From an uncultured Rickettsiales bacterium (lineage in GTDB: Bacteria; Pseudomonadota; Alphaproteobacteria; Rickettsiales; UBA1997): DNA of 14,731 nucleotides. The notes beneath the pieces were generated by a model that saw only the letters and a list, made by a program, of their open reading frames with translations, had not been told where the DNA came from and did not search any database. Each line of letters begins with the position of its first letter. The stretch's first letter is position 1. The position numbers and the translations under genes were made by a program. The DNA lies in NCBI GenBank assembly GCA_934725005.1, contig CAKVBE010000011.1:1-14731 (forward strand), given 5' to 3'. Shown here piece after piece: positions 7,210 through 14,606 of this stretch.

Positions 7210-7361
7210 AAAAACTATTATTAAAATCTTTCATCTTTTTGAGGGGAAATGTCAAAAAAGTTGATAAAGGGTGGCTTAATCGTTCAAACAAGTCACAAGC
7301 ACCCCATCGCCACTTTGTGGCACTTCCCCTCAAAAAGGGGAAGGATTTAGCAATAGTTTTT
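7210..7361. mobile_element. MITE/REP-like element nested in the long inverted repeat
   Basis: Two imperfect terminal inverted repeats of 38-39 nt bound this 152-bp segment. The left runs 7210-7248 (AAAAACTATTA ... TTTTTGAGGGGAA) and the right 7324-7361, with an inner perfect 14-nt core (CTTTTTGAGGGGAA, 7235-7248; complement at 7324-7337). The inside is visibly richer in GC than the flanks. It holds a GCCAC-TTT-GTGGC hairpin (7309-7321) next to a TTCCCC-TCAAAAA-GGGGAA hairpin (7324-7342), so the minus strand reads as two tandem hairpins. The outer part of the right repeat resembles the arm at 7500-7520, giving three related copies of the end. There is no ORF, and mobilisation would need a transposase in trans. 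Family assignment is not possible from the sequence alone. Confidence 0.55.
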
Positions 7362-7430
7362 ATTAACTATTTGTGATAAAAATATTTATTTTTTATTAAA
7401 ATTTGAGTCTACACAGATAATTTTAACTAA

Positions 7431-7460
7431 TTAAGCCAGTATTTACAATTACTGGCTTAA
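7431..7460. repeat. Strong hairpin inside the gene-free region
   Basis: A perfect 11-bp stem (TTAAGCCAGTA at 7431-7441, TACTGGCTTAA at 7450-7460) encloses an 8-nt loop. It is followed by ATTATTT on the plus strand. It resembles an intrinsic terminator stem but lacks a full T-run, and it lies between the nested element and the right arm of the long inverted repeat. It may end stray transcription from ruvA or be part of the repeat element. Confidence 0.5.
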
Positions 7461-7657
7461 ATTATTTGAAAACTGGACCAGACAATAGTGTAAAAATTGA
7501 AAAGATTTTAATAATAGTTTTTGATAAAATAATATTATGATTATAGACTAAACATAAAAGAATAAATGATGATTATCGTTGTTTTAAGAATTATTAAAAT
7601 GGTAATTAAATCTGATTGTTCTATCTAGTCAAATTTTGGATAGTAGTACAAAAAAGA

Positions 7658-7685
7658 TTGACAGTTGTTAATTATTGATTATAAT
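7658..7685 (+). promoter_or_regulatory. Full-consensus sigma70 promoter for the large helical-repeat protein
   Basis: A perfect -35 TTGACA (7658-7663), a 16-nt spacer and a perfect -10 TATAAT (7680-7685) are present. Transcription would begin near 7692, leaving a leader of about 31 nt before the ATG at 7723. The -10 lies downstream of an in-frame TTG at 7675, which rules that codon out as the start for this promoter. Confidence 0.8.
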
Positions 7686-7722
7686 ACTAAAACTATGTTA
7701 TAAAATTAATATAGTATTAATT

Positions 7723-10700
7723 ATGGAAGATATTTATCGTATAGAATACCAAATAAAAGATTTGTCAATGAAATTTGATAGTCAGAGCTTATGTAATGAA
7801 CGTGTAATTTTTGGAGATAGTTTTGCCAATAATTTAACTAGGTGTTTTGCAAGAAAAAGTTCTAGTAATGCCAAAGATCTTTTCTTAAGAAATATAACAT
7901 CTATTAAATGTGACCAAGAGAAAAAACTTACGTTTTTAATAATTAACATTGCCTACTCATTTGCAGCATCACATATTGATAAATTAGAATATGGATTTTC
8001 TTTAGGGGGTGAATATTATATTTATGATATTTTAAATGAGTTATTTAGAATCACAAATAATAACCCACGCTTAATAACTTATGTAATCTATGGTTTTACA
8101 AGAGCTTATGTTGATAAAACAAGAGAATCTAAAGAAATTTGTAAAGACATTTTAAACATTGCGAAAAGTAACGGAGATCTAATGGAATATGTTATTTCTG
8201 GTTTTAATCTTGCTTGCATAGATTCTAGAGCAAAAATAGGAAAAATATTAGGAGAAGTATGGCCAATTTTTTTAAGTGGTTTTACTAAAGAACGTAAACA
8301 ATACATAATATATCAATTTATCTACGATTTAATAAAAAACTATAAAGGCAATAGAGAAAAAGGATGTGAGCTTGCATATGATATTTTATCTTTTATAAGA
8401 AATGATCAATATTCTGTAAGTGACTTTAGTTTTGATTTTATGTGTGACCATATTAGACATAGAAGGCTATCATATGAACAAGTCAATAATTTTTTCTCAT
8501 ATACTGCTGAAAAAATGAAAAATTCAGTAGAAGAAGTCATTTACGGTTTTACAAAAGCTTTAGTTTCATACAACTTTGAGTATAACCAAATAAACATGTA
8601 CATTTTGGATTTTCTTAAAAAAAACCCATCATCAAAAAATAAAATTATTTGCGGTTTCATAAATGCTTTTACAAGATACAATCCAGAGGCAACTGTTGTT
8701 GATAGTATTTTATTATTCATGAATGAACAATCTATTAATTTTGTACATGATTTTGTTTATATTTTTACAACAAATTGCTTTACAAAAGATGGATATCATG
8801 ATAAACTTGACGAATTTGTTTCAAGAGTTGTGGAAAAACCTGACTTTATCTATATCGCACCAAAAATCGTTAATGGTTTAACAAGAGCTACAATTGAAAA
8901 TAGTGAAAATTATGAAGAAATTATTATTGATAATATTTCAAAATTTATCAACAAATATCCAAATATCACAAGTAATATCGCGTATGAGCTTCTAAATGTC
9001 TTGGTTGAATATAATAAAGCATCTTATGATATTCTACAATATATGTACAACATCAATTGTATAGGAGAAGATCTTGAAGAAATTCTAAAATCTATTCTGT
9101 CTCGTGAAAATGTTAAGAAGATAGGTGTCTTAGTACAACTTATGATATTTAATTGTGATAGTTATAAATCACATGATGATATTATGAATATAATTTCAAG
9201 TATAATAAATGGACATAATAAATCGACTTCTAAAATTGTTGCCAACTTTGTAAATAGTCTTATTTCTTTAGAGAAAAATGAAACAGAGATAGATGAATAT
9301 ATTATAAGTCTTATAAAAAAACACTTTAGACTAGATAAGGATATTATTTTTGGTTTTGTAACTGCTTTTGCTAAATACAAAAATGATGATCCATCTAGAA
9401 TTATCGAAAATATATTATATATTAAAAACATATACGATGATGAAAATTTAGAATTTAGCATAACATACAATTTTATACTAGCTATTTCTGAAATAATGCC
9501 AAATAATGCTAAAGAACTTATTTTACCTATCGTCGAAGGTTGTGATAGCTTAAAGATTGGTGTTATTAGTACATGCATAAATCACTGTATTGAATATGGA
9601 GAAGGAATTTATGGCGCTTTAAAAAAAATTTTCCCTGTCATGGATATAAAAGAAAGACTTATAGGTAATATATCTTATATACTCACAGAAAAGTGTATTA
9701 ATAGCGGACAGGAAATAAAAAAAATATTTGACGGCCTTCTTTTTTTCATTGGCAATTATCAAGGTTCATCAATAAATATCACTTATGAATTCGCAAAAGC
9801 TTGTTTTGCACATGGAGGAAATGCACCTGAAAAGATTATTAATGATATTTTAAATATTACAAAAAATGATAGTCCACTTTTATCGTATTATATTGTTTAT
9901 TCTTTCATGAATGTTTGTTTTATCAATAAAAAAAGAATTCATGAAGTTTGTGGTTTTGCGCATAATTTCATAAAAAATTACAACGTTTTGGCAAGAAACA
10001 TAATTGCCGCTTTAGTTCAAGCTAGCACCGAAAACAAAAGAAATCAACAAGTGGTTAGCTCATTTGTTTCTGATATGATTGAAGAATTTCCAAAAATGGC
10101 AGATTACATTGTAAGTGGTTATGTAGAAACTTATATTAGTCTTTGTAAAACATCAGATGAATTAAGTAAAAACATTTTATCAATTATGAGCAATAATAAC
10201 ATAAAGAATACCAATAAGTTTAATTCATTGTTAAAGATTCTATTTCATCATACTATCTGTCAAGGCGTAGAATGTTGTTATGATAGAGGAGTAGAAACAT
10301 TTAAAATATTTAATGAAATTTTAGATGATTCATGTAAAAGGTATGGTCAAAAAAATAAATATGCAAAGGGCATTTTATTTCTAGTTATTTCAAAAGTTGC
10401 TATTGATCTTAGACATACTGAACAAAAGAATATGGAAAATTTGTTATTGGAAAAATATAATATAATATTCTGCGATAATAAAGAAAAATTAAACAACTTT
10501 TCAGAACTTAAATTGAATGATTTTGTTAAATTGTACAATAATTTTATTGAAACATTTGATATAATGCCAGAAAATAGGTTATCAGATTATCTTTACAGAT
10601 TTTGTAAGACAACAAACAATAATAAAACATTTATTGTAAAAAAAGAAAATGAGGATCTAACAATAAACGCAATACATGAATCTATTTTTAAGAAAGATAT

Positions 10701-10794
10701 ATCCGTTGATGATCAAATAGCACGTTTCATGTCAGCATTAGATGGATTACAAAAACTTTGTGATTCAATTACACCATACGATCTTTCAAGATAA
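7723..10794 (+). CDS. Large alpha-helical repeat protein of unknown family
   Basis: I do not recognise this 1023-residue protein. It has no signal peptide or membrane segment and looks all-helical. A degenerate unit recurs with the pattern [YF]-I-x-x-[GxF/xxF]-x-x-A. The G/F position falls near residues 124, 160, 198, 238, 275, 311, 347, 385, 422, 473, 508, 544, 583, 617, 653, 689, 727, 763 and 799. Spacing is mostly 36-38. Clear examples are VIYGFTRAYVD, VISGFNLACID, VIYGFTKALVSYN, IICGFINAFTRYN, IIFGFVTAFAKYK, ITYEFAKACFAHGG and YIVSGYVETYIS. This predicts a right-handed alpha-solenoid of about 19 two-helix units, HEAT- or TPR-like in shape but without the usual TPR or ARM consensus. Residues about 840-1023 lack the repeat and may be a separate domain. 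The start is set by the promoter at 7658-7685. It is cytosolic or a secreted effector; scaffold or binding roles are inference. Confidence 0.85.
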   Translation: MEDIYRIEYQIKDLSMKFDSQSLCNERVIFGDSFANNLTRCFARKSSSNAKDLFLRNITSIKCDQEKKLTFLIINIAYSFAASHIDKLEYGFSLGGEYYIYDILNELFRITNNNPRLITYVIYGFTRAYVDKTRESKEICKDILNIAKSNGDLMEYVISGFNLACIDSRAKIGKILGEVWPIFLSGFTKERKQYIIYQFIYDLIKNYKGNREKGCELAYDILSFIRNDQYSVSDFSFDFMCDHIRHRRLSYEQVNNFFSYTAEKMKNSVEEVIYGFTKALVSYNFEYNQINMYILDFLKKNPSSKNKIICGFINAFTRYNPEATVVDSILLFMNEQSINFVHDFVYIFTTNCFTKDGYHDKLDEFVSRVVEKPDFIYIAPKIVNGLTRATIENSENYEEIIIDNISKFINKYPNITSNIAYELLNVLVEYNKASYDILQYMYNINCIGEDLEEILKSILSRENVKKIGVLVQLMIFNCDSYKSHDDIMNIISSIINGHNKSTSKIVANFVNSLISLEKNETEIDEYIISLIKKHFRLDKDIIFGFVTAFAKYKNDDPSRIIENILYIKNIYDDENLEFSITYNFILAISEIMPNNAKELILPIVEGCDSLKIGVISTCINHCIEYGEGIYGALKKIFPVMDIKERLIGNISYILTEKCINSGQEIKKIFDGLLFFIGNYQGSSINITYEFAKACFAHGGNAPEKIINDILNITKNDSPLLSYYIVYSFMNVCFINKKRIHEVCGFAHNFIKNYNVLARNIIAALVQASTENKRNQQVVSSFVSDMIEEFPKMADYIVSGYVETYISLCKTSDELSKNILSIMSNNNIKNTNKFNSLLKILFHHTICQGVECCYDRGVETFKIFNEILDDSCKRYGQKNKYAKGILFLVISKVAIDLRHTEQKNMENLLLEKYNIIFCDNKEKLNNFSELKLNDFVKLYNNFIETFDIMPENRLSDYLYRFCKTTNNNKTFIVKKENEDLTINAIHESIFKKDISVDDQIARFMSALDGLQKLCDSITPYDLSR

Positions 10795-10805
10795 TAATAT
10801 GGCTA

Positions 10806-10831
10806 TGGCGCTAAAACAAAATTTAGCGCCA
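10806..10831 (+). terminator. Hairpin terminator after the large repeat-protein gene
   Basis: A perfect 10-bp stem (TGGCGCTAAA at 10806-10815, TTTAGCGCCA at 10822-10831) with a 6-nt loop starts 11 nt after the stop codon. It is by far the most GC-rich spot nearby. There is no T-run after it, so termination may be partial or need a factor. Confidence 0.6.
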
Positions 10832-10937
10832 ATTCACCAATTGTTTATACCATATATCAAAAAATTATTGATTTCTTATAAAAAAATATCAAAATCAGCA
10901 TTAAATCGATTTTTATCTTAATAAAAAAGGGTTTATT

Positions 10938-10965
10938 TTGATAAACTTGATTCAGTTTTTATATT
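10938..10965 (+). promoter_or_regulatory. Sigma70-type promoter for rpsA
   Basis: The -35 box TTGATA (10938-10943), a 16-nt spacer and the -10 box TATATT (10960-10965) would start transcription near 10972, about 19 nt before the rpsA ATG. The leader is A-rich without a Shine-Dalgarno sequence, as is common for S1 genes. Confidence 0.5.
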
Positions 10966-10990
10966 ATTAACTACCCTTAAAAAAATAAAA

Positions 10991-12697
10991 ATGACAAAGG
11001 TTTCAACAGAAACAATGTTTGAAGATTTTGAAAATCTTCTACCTGATTATGATCAAAGCATCAAAGAAGGAACAATCGTAAGAGGAAAAATTTTAAATAT
11101 AGCCGATAAAACTGTTACAGTAGATATTGGTGGTAAATCAGCCGGTTATATAGCATTATCTGAATTTGCCAATGAAGATATTAAAGTTGGTGACGAGATA
11201 GATGTGTTTGTTGAGAGACTGGAAAACAAAAAAGGTGAACTTTTAATAAGCAGAGAAAATGCTAAAAAGTTCCAAAGCTGGGATTTCTTAAAGAGATGCT
11301 TACAAGATAATAAAATTATCGACGGTGTAATATTAGGAAAAGTAAAAGGTGGTTTTGCTGTTGAATTAGATAATGTTATAGCATTTTTGCCAAGAAGCCA
11401 AGTAGATACAGCAATTTTAGCTAGCCTTGAGGACTTTATTGGAAAAACAGAACAATTCATGATTCTCAAAATAGACGACATAAGAGGAAATGTAGTTGTT
11501 TCTAGAAGAGCTATCTTAGAAGACCAAAGAGCAAAAGAAAGAGATCAAATATTATCAACCATTAAAGTTGGTGACAAGTTAACCGGTATGGTAAAGAATT
11601 TAACCGACTATGGCGCATTTATCGATTTTGGAAGTTTCGATGGCTTATTACATTTAACAGATATTTCATGGTGTAGAGTAAGACATCCATCTGATATATT
11701 AAAGGTTGGACAGACTGTTGAAGTTCAAGTTATAAAATACGATGAAGAGACAAAGAAAGTTTCTCTTGGTATGAAACAGTTACAAGAAAACCCATGGGAA
11801 ACAATCGAAACAAAATATCCTGTAAATTCTATGGTAAAAGGTCATGTAACAAATGTAGCCCAATATGGTGTATTTGTTGAGATCGAAAATGGAATTGAGG
11901 GTTTAGTTCACGTTTCAGAAATGAGTTGGTTAAAAAATAACATTTCTCCATCAAAATTCTTAACTATTGGACAAAATGTTAATGTTATGATTCTCGACAT
12001 AGATACAGAACATCATAGAATCTCACTTGGTATAAAACAATGTGAAAAGAATCCTTGGGAAGAATTTTCAAATTCACACAAAGTTGGTGATATAATCGAA
12101 GGTTCAGTAAAAAATATGACTGATTTTGGTTTGTTTGTTGAATTTGAAAGCGGTGTAGATGGACTAGCTCATATATCTGACATAGCACAAGATGAAGAAA
12201 AAGCAAAAGAAATCTTAAAACAGTATAAAAAAGGCGATAAAGTTAAAGTTATTTTACTTGGAAGCAGTGCTGAACAAGAAAGAATTTCTTTGGGTATAAA
12301 ACAATTAGAAGTTTCAAACTTTAAGGAAGAAGTTGCAAAATTACAAAAAGGTGTTGAATTACCATGTGTTGTAAAGAGTGTTAAAAAAGACTTCCTTGAA
12401 GTAGAAATTGAGATTGGCTTAAAAGGTATTATAAAGAAATCCGACATTTCATCAGACAAAAAAGAACAAAAAACAGATAAATTCAATGTTGGCGATAAAT
12501 TCAACGCAACAATCATCACATTCAGCGATGATACTGGAAAATTGATGCTAACATTAAAAGATTTAGCTGAGAGTGAAAAAACAGTTGATGAAGAAGAAGA
12601 TTTTGATATCGACCAATATATGGCAGCTGATACAGGAACAACATTAGGAAGCGTATTAGCTAATGCTCTAGAAGAAGCAAAAAATTCAAGAAAATAG
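10991..12697 (+). CDS. rpsA: 30S ribosomal protein S1
   Basis: S1 is the large RNA-binding protein of the small subunit, which captures and unfolds mRNA leaders; this matters most in genomes with weak Shine-Dalgarno signals, like this one. The 568 residues (E. coli S1 has 557) hold six S1 (OB-fold) domains at about 25-90, 108-173, 194-262, 279-349, 366-436 and 453-520. The central ones are most canonical, for example GMVKNLTDYGAFIDFG and GHVTNVAQYGVFVEIENG, each ending in SLG(M/I)KQ...NPW. The first two domains are divergent and correspond to the ribosome-binding part. The tail is acidic then Ala/Glu-rich. Its frequent neighbours cmk and ihfB are absent here; it stands alone between hairpin terminators with its own promoter. 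The start ATG at 10991 fits the promoter and family length. Confidence 0.97.
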   Translation: MTKVSTETMFEDFENLLPDYDQSIKEGTIVRGKILNIADKTVTVDIGGKSAGYIALSEFANEDIKVGDEIDVFVERLENKKGELLISRENAKKFQSWDFLKRCLQDNKIIDGVILGKVKGGFAVELDNVIAFLPRSQVDTAILASLEDFIGKTEQFMILKIDDIRGNVVVSRRAILEDQRAKERDQILSTIKVGDKLTGMVKNLTDYGAFIDFGSFDGLLHLTDISWCRVRHPSDILKVGQTVEVQVIKYDEETKKVSLGMKQLQENPWETIETKYPVNSMVKGHVTNVAQYGVFVEIENGIEGLVHVSEMSWLKNNISPSKFLTIGQNVNVMILDIDTEHHRISLGIKQCEKNPWEEFSNSHKVGDIIEGSVKNMTDFGLFVEFESGVDGLAHISDIAQDEEKAKEILKQYKKGDKVKVILLGSSAEQERISLGIKQLEVSNFKEEVAKLQKGVELPCVVKSVKKDFLEVEIEIGLKGIIKKSDISSDKKEQKTDKFNVGDKFNATIITFSDDTGKLMLTLKDLAESEKTVDEEEDFDIDQYMAADTGTTLGSVLANALEEAKNSRK

Positions 12698-12719
12698 TTC
12701 TTTAATTTATTGCTTTTTA

Positions 12720-12747
12720 AAAATAGTCTCCAAATGGGGACTATTTT
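12720..12747 (+). terminator. Intrinsic terminator after rpsA
   Basis: A 12-bp stem (AAAATAGTCTCC at 12720-12731 with GGGGACTATTTT at 12736-12747, one T-G wobble) caps a 4-nt AAAT loop 22 nt after the rpsA stop. The 3' arm itself ends in TTTT, and A-tracts flank both sides, so it could also work in the reverse direction. Confidence 0.75.
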
Positions 12748-12838
12748 AAAAATATGTATTCAAGTACATAAATATAACGTCTTGAAAATATTATAATTAT
12801 TTATATTCTTTTCATATAATGAAATAATTTATTTTACA

Positions 12839-13510
12839 GTGATTGTACTTAATAACAAAGACAATATAAGAAGTTTTGGAAGGATAAAGGCTAAAAACAT
12901 TACAGATTACGATAATGAGTTACTGGATGATTTTTTACCAAAATGTTCCATAAACATTGGTGATAAATTAGATAAATTTAAAATAAATCAATTAGAAATA
13001 GGTTTTGGTTTTGGCGAAAGTCTGATTCACAGGGCTCAAAATAATAAAGATGTAAATTATATAGGTTGTGAAGCGTATACAAAAGGTGTAGCATCACTAT
13101 TAGATAAAATAAAAACTAATAATATCAATAACTTAAAAGTATTTTATGGTGATGCAAGAATACTAATTGAAAATCTTGAAGATAATAGTCTCGATAAAAT
13201 ATTTATACTATTTCCAGATCCATGGCCAAAAAAAAGACATAATAAAAGAAGAATAATTAGTAAAGAATTTTTGGAACTTTTATCACATAAATTGAAAAAT
13301 GGTGGTGAACTATTTTTTGCTAGCGATATAATTGACTATGTTGAGTGGACAATTGAAAAAATTGAAGATAATAAAAACTTTTTAAAAAAATTCGAAACAA
13401 TAGAAAAATGTTTAATCGAACCAAGTTGGTGGGTTGAAACCAGATATCAATCCAAAGCAAAAGAGCAAGGAAGAAAATCTTATTTTTTAGAATTTGAATT
13501 GAAAAAATAA
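12839..13510 (+). CDS. trmB: tRNA (guanine-N7)-methyltransferase TrmB
   Basis: This enzyme uses S-adenosylmethionine to make 7-methylguanosine at position 46 in the tRNA variable loop. The 223 residues match the family. SAM motif I is EIGFGFGE (53-60), followed by YIGCEAYTKGVASLL. The hallmark TrmB motif FPDPWPKKRHNKRR lies at 125-138. The C-terminal substrate stretch is TRYQSKAKEQGR. The N-terminal RSFGRIKAKNIT matches the usual RS[FY]xRRxGR opening. The start is taken as GTG at 12839, the first start codon in frame; there is no ATG alternative before the conserved RSFGR. Upstream are several promoter-like pieces (TTGAAA at 12782-12787 with TATTCT 16 nt later; TATAAT at 12815-12820), none decisive. 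It is followed after 63 nt by a small lipoprotein gene and trmD. Confidence 0.94.
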   Translation: MIVLNNKDNIRSFGRIKAKNITDYDNELLDDFLPKCSINIGDKLDKFKINQLEIGFGFGESLIHRAQNNKDVNYIGCEAYTKGVASLLDKIKTNNINNLKVFYGDARILIENLEDNSLDKIFILFPDPWPKKRHNKRRIISKEFLELLSHKLKNGGELFFASDIIDYVEWTIEKIEDNKNFLKKFETIEKCLIEPSWWVETRYQSKAKEQGRKSYFLEFELKK

Positions 13511-13573
13511 TTTAAATATTTTCTATTTCATTTAATATTTACTAAAAGTTATAAAGTTACTTACAGGTTTTTT

Positions 13574-13702
13574 ATGAAAAAATTTTTTTTACTTCTCACA
13601 ATTTTATTATTCGTTACTTCCTGTTCAAATAAAAAGCCTTATGAGGGCAACGAATTAGAAGCTCCAGAATTTTTAAAAAATGAACTTAAAAATATACAAT
13701 GA
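13574..13702 (+). CDS. Small putative lipoprotein (42 residues) coupled to trmD
   Basis: This short gene encodes MKKFFLLLTILLFVTSC followed by a 25-residue hydrophilic tail containing SNKKPYEGNELEAPE. The basic start, hydrophobic core and lipobox V-T-S-C (cysteine at residue 17) indicate signal peptidase II processing. The mature lipopeptide would have about 26 residues and be anchored in a membrane. Its TGA stop overlaps the trmD ATG (ATGA, 13699-13702), so translation is probably coupled. A short AGG (13565-13567) lies 6 nt before the ATG. Tiny lipoproteins of this layout occur in Gram-negative bacteria (for example LptM/YifL), but the CGLKGPL-type motif of that family is not seen, so I do not assign a family. 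Confidence 0.7.
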   Translation: MKKFFLLLTILLFVTSCSNKKPYEGNELEAPEFLKNELKNIQ

Positions 13703-14424
13703 AAATAACCGTATTTACACTTTTTCCAAACCTAATAGAACAATATTGTAATGAATCTCTATTAGGCAAAGCATTAAAGAATCAACTATGGGAATTAAAT
13801 ATTGTAAATATAAGAGATTATGCAACTGATATTCACAAAACTGTTGATGATACACCGTACAGTGGTGGACACGGCATGGTAATGAAACCAGATGTAATAG
13901 ACAGAGCAATTACTGACAATTGCAATGTAAAAGCCACAAAATTTTTTTACATGTCGCCAAAAGGAGAGCATATAAGTCAAACAACAATTAAGGAAAATTT
14001 AGATACTCCAAATATTGCTATTTTATGCGGAAGATACGAAGGTGTTGATCAGAGAGTACTAGAAAAATATCACATGAAAGAGTTATCAATTGGTGATTTT
14101 GTTTTAATGGGCGGCGAAATACCGGCCCTTGCTTTTATTGAATCATTAGTTAGATGTATACCTGGCGTCATAGGTGACAATAATTCCATAATTGAGGATA
14201 GTTTTGGAGGTGCTAATGGTGGAGATTTTGATTGTTTATTAGAATATCCAAACTATACAAAACCAGAAATCTGGAATGGCAGAAAGGTTCCAGACGTCCT
14301 GTTATCTGGAAATCACAAAAAAATAGAACAGTGGAAATTGAATGAGTCAATTAAAATTACAAGAACTAGGCGTCCCGATATTTGGCAAAAATACTTAATA
14401 AAGAAAATTAATTTGCATAACTAA
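13699..14424 (+). CDS. trmD: tRNA (guanine-N1)-methyltransferase TrmD
   Basis: This essential SPOUT-class enzyme methylates G37 next to the anticodon (m1G37), which prevents +1 frameshifting. It has 241 residues (E. coli TrmD has 255). The conserved stretches are YSGGHGMVMKPDVI (54-67), LCGRYEGVDQRV (109-120) and the SAM-binding trefoil-knot loop SIGDFVLMGGEIPA (130-143), followed by SLVRCIPGVIG. The C-terminal half shows EDSF...LEYPNYTKPEIW and VLLSGNHKKIEQWK, all family features. Between EDSF and LEYP there is a glycine-rich insertion (GGANGGDFD) longer than the usual short link. The start ATG overlaps the stop of the lipoprotein gene. The common rpsP-rimM-trmD-rplS operon is not preserved: trmB and the lipoprotein precede it and no rplS follows in the window. 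Confidence 0.97.
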   Translation: MKITVFTLFPNLIEQYCNESLLGKALKNQLWELNIVNIRDYATDIHKTVDDTPYSGGHGMVMKPDVIDRAITDNCNVKATKFFYMSPKGEHISQTTIKENLDTPNIAILCGRYEGVDQRVLEKYHMKELSIGDFVLMGGEIPALAFIESLVRCIPGVIGDNNSIIEDSFGGANGGDFDCLLEYPNYTKPEIWNGRKVPDVLLSGNHKKIEQWKLNESIKITRTRRPDIWQKYLIKKINLHN

Positions 14425-14536
14425 AATCAGAAAATGTCACAATAAATATTTGATAATATTCTATAAGCATATTTGTTTTATAAAGTATTGCAGAATAAAA
14501 TACAACGATTAAAAATGCAGCCGCAATCTTTTTCAT
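14408..14536 (-). CDS. Possible small membrane or exported protein (42 residues)
   Basis: A minus-strand ORF begins MKKIAAAFLIVVFYSAIL, which looks like a signal peptide or a single membrane segment, and continues for 24 residues rich in Tyr, Phe and Ile. It is antisense to the last 17 nt of trmD. No Shine-Dalgarno sequence or convincing promoter is seen before it. A plus-strand ORF of 36 codons overlaps it (14515-14625), so the region could equally be non-coding. Only the signal-like N terminus supports it. Confidence 0.22.
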   Translation of the reverse strand: MKKIAAAFLIVVFYSAILYKTNMLIEYYQIFIVTFSDFSYAN

Positions 14537-14581
14537 TGGGATTACTAGTGATTGTTTTACCGTTTCTAAATAATGTATTTA

Positions 14582-14598
14582 TCGGAAGGTATTTCCGA
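14582..14598. terminator. Small hairpin downstream of trmD
   Basis: A 6-bp stem (TCGGAA at 14582-14587, TTCCGA at 14593-14598) closes a 5-nt loop, 157 nt after the trmD stop. It lies 8 nt before a much larger palindrome. On its own it is weak; together they could form the end of the trmD transcript. Confidence 0.35.
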
Positions 14599-14606
14599 AA
14601 CTTAGG

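Larger units (their letters stand above)
7097..7637. repeat. Long imperfect inverted repeat (~540 bp, candidate decayed or non-autonomous mobile element)
   Basis: The left and right arms are reverse complements in ordered blocks: 7097-7108 with 7626-7637 (12 nt), 7134-7145 with 7602-7613 (12 nt), 7149-7167 with 7580-7598 (19 nt) and 7185-7231 with 7501-7547 (47 of 47 nt identical). Spacing between blocks differs by small indels. Weaker similarity may extend the ends to about 7081 and 7649. No transposase ORF and no clear target-site duplication are visible. The right end stops 9-20 nt before the promoter of the large repeat protein. The perfect 47-nt block suggests recent duplication or selection for pairing. 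It may be a MITE-like element, the scar of an inverted duplication, or a long RNA stem. Confidence 0.75.

Noticed and set aside
7097..7637. CRISPR array
   Set aside because: Repeats are inverted and nested, not direct and evenly spaced, and no cas gene is present.
7675..7722. Longer start (TTG at 7675) for the large repeat protein
   Set aside because: It overlaps and precedes the -10 box, so it would not be on the transcript; no ribosome site supports it.
11985..12519. Minus-strand ORFs inside rpsA
   Set aside because: They are antisense shadows; the S1 domains in the plus frame are continuous.
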